A stretch of DNA of 28,333 bases from Bacillota bacterium (GTDB lineage Bacteria > Bacillota > Dethiobacteria > DTU022), in the NCBI GenBank assembly GCA_012510625.1, contig JAAZHP010000178.1, positions 1 through 28,333 of the forward strand, read 5' to 3'. Numbering within the stretch: the stretch's first letter is position 1; every line of letters begins with the position of its first letter. Under the pieces are notes generated by a model that was given only the letters and a program-made list of their open reading frames with translations, did not search any database and was not told the DNA's origin. Positions 15,748 to 23,292 of this stretch are shown here, one piece after another. The translations under genes and the position numbers were made by a program.

Positions 15748-16120
15748 ATATATCGAAAAAGAAACCACGGGAAGAATTATGGCTCTTCTGGGCACGCTGA
15801 TAGTTATTGGCGCATTGTTGCTGGGATGCCGGGCATTTGCTCTGGGGGTTGCGCTGGCTGCCTTTGTTGCCTGGCTTTTTTACCGCTGGCAGATGACAGC
15901 GGTAAGCGGCCAGGCGGGAATTGACCCTCAAAAAGCCACCGCCAGGTTAATGACCCGCACCATTATCAAGATGTTGGTTCATGTTATCCTTTTGGGTCTC
16001 TCTGTATTGGGCGGGGAGGCTTTTATCTTTGGCGTTTTAACCGGTCTTCTTCTTCAGGTAATGACCCATATGGGGCAAGCATTATACATCATTGTTATGA
16101 AGAAAGGAGGAGCAGCTTAA
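15734..16120 (+). CDS. atpI: ATP synthase protein I
   Basis: Assembly factor for the c-ring, of the ATP-synt_I family. Seen: about 128 residues with four hydrophobic helices (for example MALLGTLIVIGALLLG and VHVILLGLSVLGGEAFIFG) and the short charged ends usual in AtpI. I choose the adjacent ATG codons at 15734/15737, which overlap the end of atpZ; an earlier in-frame ATG at 15662 would add 24 unlikely residues. The ribosome site is weak (AAAGGGG 13 bases away, GGGAAG adjacent), which suggests coupling to atpZ. Its stop directly adjoins the atpB start. Confidence 0.82.
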   Translation: MMISKYIEKETTGRIMALLGTLIVIGALLLGCRAFALGVALAAFVAWLFYRWQMTAVSGQAGIDPQKATARLMTRTIIKMLVHVILLGLSVLGGEAFIFGVLTGLLLQVMTHMGQALYIIVMKKGGAA

Positions 16121-16804
16121 TTGGGTTTGGAAGCTCTACAGCATGTCCTGGAACATGTTCAGCCATCGATTGTCTTTTACCTGGGCTCTATTCCCATAAC
16201 TTCTACGGTAATCAACACCTGGGTGATTATGGCTATCCTTTTGCCCCTGGCCTATCTGTCCACCAGGAAATTAAGCATTGTCCCAAAGGGCTTCCAGCAT
16301 CTCCTGGAGATGCTGGCCGGATTCTTCTATGAACTGCTGGAGACTAACATGGGCCGGGAGGGGAGGAAATATCTGCCGCTGGTGGGCACTCTCTTTTTGT
16401 TTATCTTGTTCTTGAATCTCTCCTGGTTTATTCCGGGGATGAGACCGCCGACCACTGATCTCTCCACCACGGCGGCCTTTGCCGTAGTCACCATTATCGG
16501 CGTCCAGCTCATCGCTATCAAGAAAAAGGGGCTGAGAGGATATATCAAGCATTTTTTCCAGCCAAATATCTTTATGTTTCCCCTAAACCTTATTGAAGAG
16601 CTGGTTAAGCCGGTATCGCTGGCGCTTCGTCTCTTTGCGAATATGTTTGGCGAAAAAACGGTAGTCACCGTGCTTTTTTTGCTCGTTCCCTTATTGGCGC
16701 CTACTCCGGTAATGGTGCTGGGGGTAATCATGGGTCTTATTCAAGCCCTGGTCTTTTCACTGCTCACAGTGGTTTATATAAGCAGCCTGGTTAAGGAACA
16801 TTGA
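16121..16804 (+). CDS. atpB: F-type ATP synthase subunit a
   Basis: Membrane stator subunit forming the ion half-channels against the c-ring. Seen: five to six hydrophobic helices and the conserved LALRLFANMFGE motif with the essential arginine (R170, matching E. coli R210), followed by the last-helix IQALVFSLLTVVYIS with a conserved Gln. Length 227 is normal for Gram-positive a subunits. The start is TTG 16121, 10 bases after AAAGGAGG and directly after the atpI stop. Ion specificity cannot be settled from this subunit alone. Confidence 0.94.
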   Translation: MGLEALQHVLEHVQPSIVFYLGSIPITSTVINTWVIMAILLPLAYLSTRKLSIVPKGFQHLLEMLAGFFYELLETNMGREGRKYLPLVGTLFLFILFLNLSWFIPGMRPPTTDLSTTAAFAVVTIIGVQLIAIKKKGLRGYIKHFFQPNIFMFPLNLIEELVKPVSLALRLFANMFGEKTVVTVLFLLVPLLAPTPVMVLGVIMGLIQALVFSLLTVVYISSLVKEH

Positions 16805-16830
16805 AAAAATTAATTGGGAGGTAGGTTATA

Positions 16831-17049
16831 ATGGAGTATTTAAGTGTGGCGCTAACAGTAACCTTGGCCGCGATTGCCTCTGCGTTTTCCCAGAGCATAG
16901 CTGCGCGGGCGGCCATGGAGGGCACTGCCAGGCAGCCCGAGGCCGCCGGGGATATCCGGACCACTCTGATTTTGGCCCTGGCTTTTATTGAAGCGTTAAC
17001 CCTGTTTTGTTTTGTGGCTGCAATTCTTATTTGGATCAGGATTTCCTGA
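16831..17049 (+). CDS. atpE: F-type ATP synthase subunit c (unusual glycine-free helix 1)
   Basis: Ring-forming proteolipid that carries ions through Fo. Seen: a 72-residue helical hairpin with the polar loop ARQPEA (R34-Q35-P36) and the ion-binding glutamate E54 in helix 2 (FIEAL). Odd: the helix-1 packing motif, normally alternating glycines, reads A14-A16-A18-S20-S22 with no glycine. Q21 occupies the place of the Na+-binding Gln of Ilyobacter-type rings, but the residues after E54 are A55 and L56 rather than Ser/Thr, so a full Na+ site is missing and H+ coupling is the simpler inference. ATG 16831 has GGGAGG upstream. A perfect hairpin follows the gene. Confidence 0.94.
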   Translation: MEYLSVALTVTLAAIASAFSQSIAARAAMEGTARQPEAAGDIRTTLILALAFIEALTLFCFVAAILIWIRIS

Positions 17050-17055
17050 TTTAAG

Positions 17056-17091
17056 AGGGCGGATAAAGCGGCATCTCTGTTTATCCGCCCT
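17056..17091 (+). other. Perfect hairpin between atpE and atpF
   Basis: AGGGCGGATAAA (17056-17067) pairs over all 12 bases with TTTATCCGCCCT (17080-17091) around a 12-base loop. No T-run follows. It most likely protects the 3' end of a processed atpE transcript or slows polymerase, which would help raise c-subunit yield. Confidence 0.7.
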
Positions 17092-17120
17092 GACTTCCTA
17101 ATAATCATGGGGGGAACGTT

Positions 17121-17636
17121 ATGTCGGCAATTATGGAGGCCTTGGGGGCATTAGGTTTTAATCTCTGGTCATTTCTGTTTCAAGCGCTTAACGTGGCGGC
17201 GGTAATGGGGATTCTGTATTTTATCCTCTGGAAGCCGCTGTCAAAAAGCTTCACAGGCCGGGAAGAAATGATTAAGGGCGATTTGGAACAAGCTGCCTCT
17301 GCCCGCGAAGAGGCCGAGGAGATTCTGGCTAATTATCAGCAGAAAATAGACGAAGCCAACCGGGAGGCCCAGGTTATCCTGAAAAAGGCTGCGGAGATGG
17401 CTGAAACCACCCGGGCAGAGATTTTAGCCCGGGCCCATGAGGAAGCCGGCCAGCTTATGGAGCAGGCCAGAATGGAGATAGAGAGAGAAAAAAGAGCAGC
17501 TCTTGCCGATATTCGCAGGCAGGCGGCGGAACTCGTGGTAACTGCGGCAGGCCGAGTCATGGCCCGGACCTTAACTCCAAGTGACCAGGAACATCTGGTT
17601 AGGGAGGCTCTATCGGAGGTGGCAAGAATACAGTGA
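17121..17636 (+). CDS. atpF: F-type ATP synthase subunit b
   Basis: Peripheral-stalk subunit linking Fo to F1. Seen: one N-terminal membrane helix (about residues 12-36, FLFQALNVAAVMGILYFILW) followed by a long charged helix rich in heptad-like Glu/Ala/Lys (about 45-155) that would form the dimeric coiled coil. Length 171 is normal. ATG 17121 is preceded by GGGGGG about 6 bases upstream. It is 71 bases after atpE, separated by the perfect hairpin, and overlaps atpH by four bases (GTGA). Confidence 0.93.
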   Translation: MSAIMEALGALGFNLWSFLFQALNVAAVMGILYFILWKPLSKSFTGREEMIKGDLEQAASAREEAEEILANYQQKIDEANREAQVILKKAAEMAETTRAEILARAHEEAGQLMEQARMEIEREKRAALADIRRQAAELVVTAAGRVMARTLTPSDQEHLVREALSEVARIQ

Positions 17637-18136
17637 GTCAGAACAGGGCCGCCCGTGCTTATGCAGAAGCTCTTTTTTCTGCAGCCCGGAAAATGGGGCA
17701 GGCAGATGAGCTGGGCGAAACGCTGCTTTCTTTAAAAAAACGAATGGAAGAGGATGCCGAGATCCGGAAAATTCTCCAGCACGATCTTATCCCTCTCCAG
17801 GAAAAGGAAAGGGCTTTGCAGGATCTCCTCCCCCGGCTGTTAAGCAGGGAAAGAGATGAGACCTTTATTTCCATTGCACCCGAATATCAGCGCCTGCTGG
17901 ATCAGGAGAAAGATGTTGAACCTGTAGAGTTAACTGTAGCCTCCCCAATTTCTCCCGATCTTGAATCTGAGCTGGAAGAAAAATTGTCAAGGATTGTGGG
18001 GAAAAAGGTTCGCCTGGAGGTAAAAATAGAGCCTCAGCTCCTGGGGGGGATGGTGCTGCGCTGGAAAGAACGGGTCATAGATGCCAGTGTAAGGAAAAAG
18101 CTGGAGCGTATAGGCGACCATTTAAAGATCGTATAA
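17633..18136 (+). CDS. atpH: F-type ATP synthase subunit delta
   Basis: Connects the peripheral stalk to the top of the alpha3beta3 head. Seen: an OSCP-type N-terminal helical domain opening NRAARAYAEALFSAA, and the conserved C-terminal strand block PQLLGGMVLRWKERVIDASVRKKLERI. Length 167 is slightly short for the family (about 175-180). The GTG at 17633 overlaps the atpF stop as GTGA; the ribosome site GGAGG is about 13 bases away, so coupling probably helps initiation. Confidence 0.93.
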   Translation: MSQNRAARAYAEALFSAARKMGQADELGETLLSLKKRMEEDAEIRKILQHDLIPLQEKERALQDLLPRLLSRERDETFISIAPEYQRLLDQEKDVEPVELTVASPISPDLESELEEKLSRIVGKKVRLEVKIEPQLLGGMVLRWKERVIDASVRKKLERIGDHLKIV

Positions 18137-18178
18137 CCTGCAGCATGGTTAAGTTGATGCAAAGGGGTGAAACGGGGT

Positions 18179-19711
18179 TTGGATTACAGGATCGAAGAGA
18201 TTGCCAGCATCTTGATTCAGCAGATTGCACGCTATGAGCCGGAGCTGGAGGTAGAGACAGAGAGCAAGGGCATTGTCACCTATGTGGGTGACGGCATCGC
18301 TCGTGTCCGGCTGGAACATGTTATGGCCGGCGAACTCCTCGAGTTTCCCCGGGGGGTTTACGGCATGGCTTTGAACCTGGAAGAAAATAGTGTAGGAGCG
18401 GTAATATTAGGTCCGTACCTTCATATAAAAGAAGGCGACGCGGTGAAAAGGACCTCCCGGATCATGGAGGTGCCCAGCGGAGAAGCGCTCATCGGGAGAG
18501 TGGTCAACCCGGTAGGGATGCCCCTGGACGGGAAAGGGCCGGTTAATGCTCATACATTTCGGCCGCTGGAGTACCCTGCTCCGGGAGTGGTGCAGCGCCG
18601 GCCGGTAGATGTTCCCCTGCAAACGGGGATCAAGGCTATTGATACCATGATCCCCATCGGCCGGGGCCAGCGGGAGCTGATTATTGGGGATCGCCAGACC
18701 GGCAAAACAGCTCTCGCTGTGGATACCATCATCAATCAGAAGGATCAGGATGTGCTCTGCATTTACGTGGCCATCGGGCAAAAGGCTTCCACCGTGGCCG
18801 GGGTTGTTCAGAAGTTTGAAGAAACCGGAGCCATGGAGTATACCACGGTGGTCGCGGCCAATGCCGGCGAACCGGCGCCCCTATTATACATAGCGCCTTA
18901 TGCCGGCTGCGCCATGGGCGAGTACTTCATGTATGAGCAAAATAAAGATGTCCTTCTGGTTTACGATGATCTGTCGAAGCATGCCGTAGCCTACCGGGAG
19001 CTTTCCCTGCTTCTCAGGAGGCCTCCCGGGCGGGAAGCATATCCCGGGGATATTTTCTACCTGCACTCCCGCTTGCTGGAAAGGGCGGCCTGCCTGCATG
19101 AATCTCTTGGCGGGGGCACATTAACCGCCCTGCCGATAATTGAGACCCAGGCGGGGGACGTCTCCGCTTACATTCCCACCAACGTGATCTCAATTACCGA
19201 CGGCCAGATTTACCTGGAATCGGATCTATTTTATGCCGGCCAGCGGCCGGCCATTAACGTGGGACTTTCTGTTTCCCGGGTTGGAGGAGCGGCTCAGCTG
19301 ACTGCAATGAAGCAGGTGGCGGCTCATTTGCGCCTCGACCTGGCCCAGTACCAGGAACTGGCTGCCTTTGCCCAGTTTGGGACGGATCTTGATAAAGCTA
19401 CTCAAGCCAAGTTGACCCAGGGCGAGCGGATGATGGAGCTGTTAAAGCAAGGCCAGTACCGGCCTATGCCCGTGGAGGAGCAGATTGCAGTGGTTTATGC
19501 AGGCGTTAACAGGTATTTGGATGATCTGCCTGTGGAAAGGGTCAGGGCCTTTGAAGAGGAGTACCTCCGCTATTTACACGGCAGCCACCCTCACCTCCTC
19601 AAGAATATTCGAGAAAAGAAAGCCCTGGATGAAGAGACGCAGGAGTTCCTTAATAAGACCATTGTTGAATTTAAGGAGAGTTTTGCCCCGGCGAGCGAGC
19701 TTCCCCTGTGA
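18179..19711 (+). CDS. atpA: F-type ATP synthase subunit alpha
   Basis: Regulatory nucleotide-binding subunit of F1. Seen: N-terminal beta-barrel GIVTYVGDGIARV and MAGELLEFPRGVYGMALNLEEN, P-loop GDRQTGKT (170-177), YDDLSKHAVAYRELSLLLRRPPGREAYPGD (given in parts: YDDLSKHA and RRPPGREAYPGD), and the VSRVGGAAQ segment with the catalytic arginine finger. Length 510 from TTG 18179. That TTG is preferred because AAAGGGGTG lies about 10 bases upstream and the protein then starts MDYRIEEIASIL like other alpha subunits. An in-frame GTG at 18167 adjoins the ribosome site too closely. Confidence 0.96.
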   Translation: MDYRIEEIASILIQQIARYEPELEVETESKGIVTYVGDGIARVRLEHVMAGELLEFPRGVYGMALNLEENSVGAVILGPYLHIKEGDAVKRTSRIMEVPSGEALIGRVVNPVGMPLDGKGPVNAHTFRPLEYPAPGVVQRRPVDVPLQTGIKAIDTMIPIGRGQRELIIGDRQTGKTALAVDTIINQKDQDVLCIYVAIGQKASTVAGVVQKFEETGAMEYTTVVAANAGEPAPLLYIAPYAGCAMGEYFMYEQNKDVLLVYDDLSKHAVAYRELSLLLRRPPGREAYPGDIFYLHSRLLERAACLHESLGGGTLTALPIIETQAGDVSAYIPTNVISITDGQIYLESDLFYAGQRPAINVGLSVSRVGGAAQLTAMKQVAAHLRLDLAQYQELAAFAQFGTDLDKATQAKLTQGERMMELLKQGQYRPMPVEEQIAVVYAGVNRYLDDLPVERVRAFEEEYLRYLHGSHPHLLKNIREKKALDEETQEFLNKTIVEFKESFAPASELPL

Positions 19712-19762
19712 TTACAGCAGTCTCGTAAATCCGGCTAGCAGCGGATAAAGGTGGTGGAATCG

Positions 19763-20623
19763 TTGTCCAATATAAGGGATATAAAGCGGCGCATCCGGGC
19801 CATTGACAACATTCAGCATGTCACCAGGGCGATGAAGATGGTGGCTGCAGCGAGGCTGCGCCGGGCTCAAAACCGGGTCTGGGCGGCCCGCCCGTATGCC
19901 TATAAAATCGCCGAAGTGGTCGGCCGGCTGGCCCAGACGCCTAAAGCCAGGGAGATCCCGCTGGCGGCCCCCCGGGAGGTTAAGAAAACCGGTTATGTTT
20001 TAATAACCGGGGACCGGGGCCTGGCCGGGGCATATAATGCCAACCTCATTGATATAGCCGAGGATTGCCTGAACAAGGAGCAGCATCCCGCAGCCCTGCT
20101 GCCGGTAGGGGGCAAGGGAACGCGTTACTTTTTAAAAAGGCCGGTGGATATCATCAAATATTATGAAGTTGTTGAAGATGAGCCCGGCCTGTCCCAGGCC
20201 CGGGAGCTGGCCCGCCAGCTAATGGAGCTTTATCTGGACAGGGAGCTGGATCAGGTAAAGCTGATCTACGCCCATTTCCATTCAGCCCTGCGTTACGAGG
20301 TCAGGGTGGAGAGTTTTTTACCTGTAGCGGCTCCTTCGCTGGAATCATACGGAGATGCCGACTATATTTATGAGCCGGAGCCCCGGAGGCTGCTGGAGGC
20401 TATTTTGCCCCGCTACTGCGAGATACGGATTTACCAGGCCCTGCTGGAGGCCAAGGCCAGCGAGCATAGCGCCAGGATGGTGGCCATGGAAAGCGCTACC
20501 GTCAATGCCGGCGAGGTTATTGAACAGCTGACCCTCTCCTTCAACAAGGCCCGCCAGGCTGCCATTACCAAGGAGATTGTAGAAATTACAGCGGGTGCGG
20601 ATGCTTTAAAAGCCCACAGTTAA
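19763..20623 (+). CDS. atpG: F-type ATP synthase subunit gamma
   Basis: Central rotating shaft of F1. Seen: N-terminal helix SNIRDIKRRIRAIDNIQHVT followed by AMKMVAAARLRRAQ, the central LITGDRGLAGAYN, and the C-terminal helix with ARMVAMESATVNAGEVI. Length 286 is typical. I choose TTG 19763, 7 bases after AAAGGTGG, which gives the standard short N-terminus; in-frame GTGs at 19751 and 19754 overlap the ribosome site. Confidence 0.95.
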   Translation: MSNIRDIKRRIRAIDNIQHVTRAMKMVAAARLRRAQNRVWAARPYAYKIAEVVGRLAQTPKAREIPLAAPREVKKTGYVLITGDRGLAGAYNANLIDIAEDCLNKEQHPAALLPVGGKGTRYFLKRPVDIIKYYEVVEDEPGLSQARELARQLMELYLDRELDQVKLIYAHFHSALRYEVRVESFLPVAAPSLESYGDADYIYEPEPRRLLEAILPRYCEIRIYQALLEAKASEHSARMVAMESATVNAGEVIEQLTLSFNKARQAAITKEIVEITAGADALKAHS

Positions 20624-20639
20624 GGGAGGGATAAAATTT

Positions 20640-22031
20640 ATGAATGAAGGAAAGATTGTGCAAATCATAGGGCCTGTTGTGGATGTGGAATTTCTTGAAG
20701 AAAAGCTGCCCGATTTGTACAATGCCGTTATTATCAAGGAGAACGGGATTAACCTGACCATGGAGGTCATGCAGCACCTGGGTGGAAGCAAGGTCCGCTG
20801 TGTAGCCCTGGCTTCCACCGACGGGCTGTATGCCGGGATGAAGGTTCTAGATACAGGATCGCCCATCAAGGTGCCCGTAGGCCAGGGCATACTGGGAAGG
20901 CTTTTTAACGTAGTCGGCGAGCCCATTGATGAAAAAGGGCCGCTGGAGGCTGAAGAGTGGTGGCCTATACACCGCGCTCCTCCCTCCTTTGAAAAGCTGG
21001 AGCCCTCCACGGAGATCCTTACCACCGGCTTGAAGGTTCTCGATCTTCTGGCCCCCCTGCCCAAGGGAGGCAAGATGGGCCTCTTCGGAGGCGCCGGAGT
21101 GGGGAAGACAGTTCTGATTATGGAACTGATTCGCAACGTAGCTTACGAGCATGGAGGTTATTCTGTTTTCGCCGGCGTAGGCGAGCGGACCCGTGAAGGT
21201 AATGAGCTTTACCTGGAGATGATCGAATCGGGGGTCCTGGATAGAACCGTCCTGGTTTTCGGCCAGATGAACGAACCTCCCGGGGCTCGCTTGCGGGTGG
21301 GTTTAACGGGCTTGACTGTAGCCGAATATCTCCGGGAGCAAGGCGGGCGGGATGTTCTTCTCTTTATCGATAACATTTTCCGTTTTGTCCAGGCCGGTTC
21401 AGAGGTTTCAGCTTTGCTGGGCCGCATGCCTTCGGCGGTGGGCTACCAGCCCACCCTGGCTACCGAGATGGGCAACCTCCAGGAGCGAATTACCTCCACC
21501 AAGAGCGGTTCCATTACCTCGGTCCAGGCAATCTATGTTCCCGCCGATGACCTCACAGACCCTGCTCCGGCGACTACTTTTGCCCATCTTGACGGCACCA
21601 TCGTCCTTTCGCGGCAGCTCGTTGAGCTCGGCATCTACCCGGCGGTGGATCCCCTTGATTCAACATCGCGCCTTCTCGATCCCCTCGTTGTGGGAGAAGA
21701 GCATTACTCTATCAGCCGGGGCGTTCAGCGAATCCTGCAGCGCTACAAGGAGCTCCAGGATATCATCGCCATTTTGGGCATCGAAGAGCTTTCGGATGAA
21801 GATAAATTGATCGTAGCCCGGGCCCGCAAGATTCAACGCTTCCTCTCGCAGCCTTTCCATGTGGCGGAAGCTTTTACGGGCAGGCCGGGTGTCTACGTTC
21901 CCTTAAGTGAAACCCTTAAAGGGTTTAAAGAGATCCTGGAGGGGCGCCACGATGGCCTGCCGGAGCAAGCATTTTACATGGTCGGCACCATAGAGGAGGC
22001 CGTTAAGAAAGGACAGGAGCTGCTTCAATGA
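20640..22031 (+). CDS. atpD: F-type ATP synthase subunit beta
   Basis: Catalytic subunit that makes ATP. Seen: P-loop GGAGVGKT (150-157), the catalytic glutamate E182 in GVGERTREGN, FIDNIFRFVQAGSEVSALLG (in FIDNIFRF and AGSEVSALLG), ALLGRMPSAVGYQPTLATEM, and EELSDEDK, a variant of the DELSEED lever near residue 390. Length 463 is normal. ATG 20640 follows GGGAGGG by about 9 bases. It overlaps atpC by four bases. Confidence 0.97.
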   Translation: MNEGKIVQIIGPVVDVEFLEEKLPDLYNAVIIKENGINLTMEVMQHLGGSKVRCVALASTDGLYAGMKVLDTGSPIKVPVGQGILGRLFNVVGEPIDEKGPLEAEEWWPIHRAPPSFEKLEPSTEILTTGLKVLDLLAPLPKGGKMGLFGGAGVGKTVLIMELIRNVAYEHGGYSVFAGVGERTREGNELYLEMIESGVLDRTVLVFGQMNEPPGARLRVGLTGLTVAEYLREQGGRDVLLFIDNIFRFVQAGSEVSALLGRMPSAVGYQPTLATEMGNLQERITSTKSGSITSVQAIYVPADDLTDPAPATTFAHLDGTIVLSRQLVELGIYPAVDPLDSTSRLLDPLVVGEEHYSISRGVQRILQRYKELQDIIAILGIEELSDEDKLIVARARKIQRFLSQPFHVAEAFTGRPGVYVPLSETLKGFKEILEGRHDGLPEQAFYMVGTIEEAVKKGQELLQ

Positions 22032-22432
22032 ACCCGGTAATACTGGAGGTAGTCACGCCCGAAAAGAAGGTTCTTAGGGAAGAGGTGGAGAGTATTATCG
22101 CTCCGGGCACGGAGGGCTACCTGGGAGTTCTGCCGCGGCACAGCCCTTTATTGACCACCCTGAAGCCCGGTGTGGTTCAATACCGTAAAGCCGGAAAGTG
22201 GGAACAGCTGGCGGTGTCAGGCGGCTTCATGGAAGCAGGCCCCCGCAGGGTGGTTATCCTGGCCGATGCGGCGGAGCTGCCTTCAGAGATTGATATTGAG
22301 AGAGCCCGCCGCTCCATGGAGAGGGCGAAAAAGAGACTTTGGGAATGTCCTCCGGGGCTGGACGTGGCCCGTGCGGAAGCTGCCTTGATGAGAAGCCTGG
22401 CCCGGCTGAAGGCTGCCGGAAGTAAAGAATGA
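22028..22432 (+). CDS. atpC: F-type ATP synthase subunit epsilon
   Basis: Rotor subunit that also inhibits ATP hydrolysis. Seen: the N-terminal beta-sandwich with LEVVTPEKKVL, APGTEGYLGVLPRHSPLLTTL and AVSGGFMEAGP, followed by two C-terminal helices (about 90-130). Length 134. ATG 22028 overlaps the atpD stop as ATGA, with GGACAGGAG upstream. It ends the operon. No strong terminator follows; a GGCCATA/TATGGCC pairing near 22435-22480 lacks a T-run. Confidence 0.95.
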   Translation: MNPVILEVVTPEKKVLREEVESIIAPGTEGYLGVLPRHSPLLTTLKPGVVQYRKAGKWEQLAVSGGFMEAGPRRVVILADAAELPSEIDIERARRSMERAKKRLWECPPGLDVARAEAALMRSLARLKAAGSKE

Positions 22433-22553
22433 AGGGCCATACGGGATTATATCGCTACCTTAAATTATGGCCGGGAACGAGCGGTTGGTATGAATTACAT
22501 CAAATGCTATATAATGCCTATGCGGCGGAGTTCTGTTTGAAGAAGGTTTTTAT

Positions 22554-22739
22554 TTACATGGACCTGGGTTCTTTTTGAGCATCCCCGGCCTCTTTCTTAA
22601 TTTTTGCTTCACAGAGAGGGCAGAATGAAGTGCTCTGCCCCGGGGATCCTTTTTCCCATTCCGGGGAGACATCATCCAGAACCTTTACTTCAAAAGTGCG
22701 GCCGCAGATCAGGCATTGCTTCTGTACTGCCTTGGACAA
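22554..22739 (-). CDS. Small zinc-ribbon protein, function unknown
   Basis: A 61-residue protein with two Cys pairs, CLICGRTF near residue 9-16 and CPLCEAKI near 40-47, spaced like a treble-clef or ribbon zinc site, and a lysine-rich C-terminus. I know no specific role. The TTG start at 22739 has AAAGGAGGAG about 6-8 bases upstream, and a near-consensus promoter lies 44 bases further back, so expression is likely despite the small size. It lies on the opposite strand between the atp operon and the cysES unit, converging on atpC. Confidence 0.75.
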   Translation of the reverse strand: MSKAVQKQCLICGRTFEVKVLDDVSPEWEKGSPGQSTSFCPLCEAKIKKEAGDAQKEPRSM

Positions 22740-22782
22740 ATCATCTCCTCCTTTTCGGGGAACCTGTTTAACACTTTTTTAA

Positions 22783-22812
22783 ATCATAGCAACATCCTGA
22801 TTTTCATGTCAA
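22783..22812 (-). promoter_or_regulatory. Sigma-A promoter of the small zinc-ribbon gene
   Basis: Minus strand: perfect TTGACA (22812-22807), 18-base spacer, TATGAT (22788-22783). One mismatch from consensus overall. Confidence 0.77.
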
Positions 22813-22841
22813 CTGGAAAATCACAACAAGTCCTCTTTTCC

Positions 22842-22869
22842 AAAGTCCCCCTTTTCTAAAGGGGGATTT
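22842..22869. repeat. Palindromic REP-like element
   Basis: TCCCCCTTT (22846-22854) and AAAGGGGGA (22858-22866) form a perfect 9-bp stem on a 3-base loop, extended by AAA/TTT with one bulged G. Similar C5T3 / A3G5 palindromes are dispersed in many bacterial genomes. Only one copy is in this window. Confidence 0.5.
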
Positions 22870-22893
22870 AGCAAATAAAGGTGCTGGCGATAT

Positions 22894-22932
22894 TATCTCA
22901 GGCCGCTTACAGGGTGACAATATCACAGGCCG
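22894..22932. repeat. Pair of 12-base near-identical direct repeats
   Basis: TATCTCAGGCCG (22894-22905) and TATCACAGGCCG (22921-22932) match at 11 of 12 positions and are 27 bases apart, ending about 40 bases before the cysE promoter -35 box. They could be operator sites or a chance duplication. Confidence 0.35.
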
Positions 22933-22970
22933 ATAACAAAAGGCTTTGGTAGCGTTAATTTTTCTGTTTG

Positions 22971-23000
22971 TTGACAAAATGATTGGCCCGCGTATATAAT
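22971..23000 (+). promoter_or_regulatory. Consensus promoter of the cysE-cysS T-box transcript
   Basis: Perfect TTGACA (22971-22976), 18-base spacer, perfect TATAAT (22995-23000). A start near 23007 precedes the T-box leader by about 30 bases. Confidence 0.87.
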
Positions 23001-23036
23001 ACTTTAAAACATTCCGGAAGTTGAACCGGTTAAATG

Positions 23037-23274
23037 CAATGAATGGGAGAGTAGGCTATACCCGCGCCCCAGAGAGAGGCCCTCGCCGGCTGAAAGGGGC
23101 TTCGGCAGCCGGGTTTGCCCGAAATGCGCCCTGGAGCAGGAGCCGTGAAAGAGAGTAGCGGCTCCCGGCACCGCCCGTTACCCGGTCTGAGAGGGACTTT
23201 ACTTAAGTCCAAACAGGGTGGAACCGCGGTCAAGGCCGTCTCTGTGCCGGAGCACAGCAGGCGGCCAAAGTTTT
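23037..23274 (+). promoter_or_regulatory. T-box riboswitch, tRNA-Cys responsive, before cysE-cysS
   Basis: A leader that senses uncharged tRNA-Cys and controls read-through into cysE-cysS. Seen: Stem I with GGG/CCC (23045-23047 with 23129-23131) closing a specifier loop whose 5' side has AGTA (23050-23053) and 3' side GAA then A then TGC; the specifier TGC at 23125-23127 is a cysteine codon. The conserved T-box core reads AGGGTGGAACCGCGG (23215-23229). Antiterminator: ACAGGG (23213-23218) pairs with CTCTGT (23240-23245), flanking the TGGAACC bulge (23219-23225), with GCGG pairing CCGT (23226-23229, 23236-23239). The competing terminator pairs GGCCG and CTGTGC (23234-23247) with GCACAG and CGGCC (23252-23266), then TTTT. 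The two folds share 23234-23245, so they exclude each other. Confidence 0.95.
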
Positions 23275-23292
23275 GTAGAGGAGTTGGTATTG

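Noticed and set aside
16831..17049. Calling the ATP synthase Na+-specific because of Q21 in subunit c
   Set aside because: The Ser/Thr residues expected directly after the glutamate are Ala and Leu, so the Na+ ligand set is incomplete.
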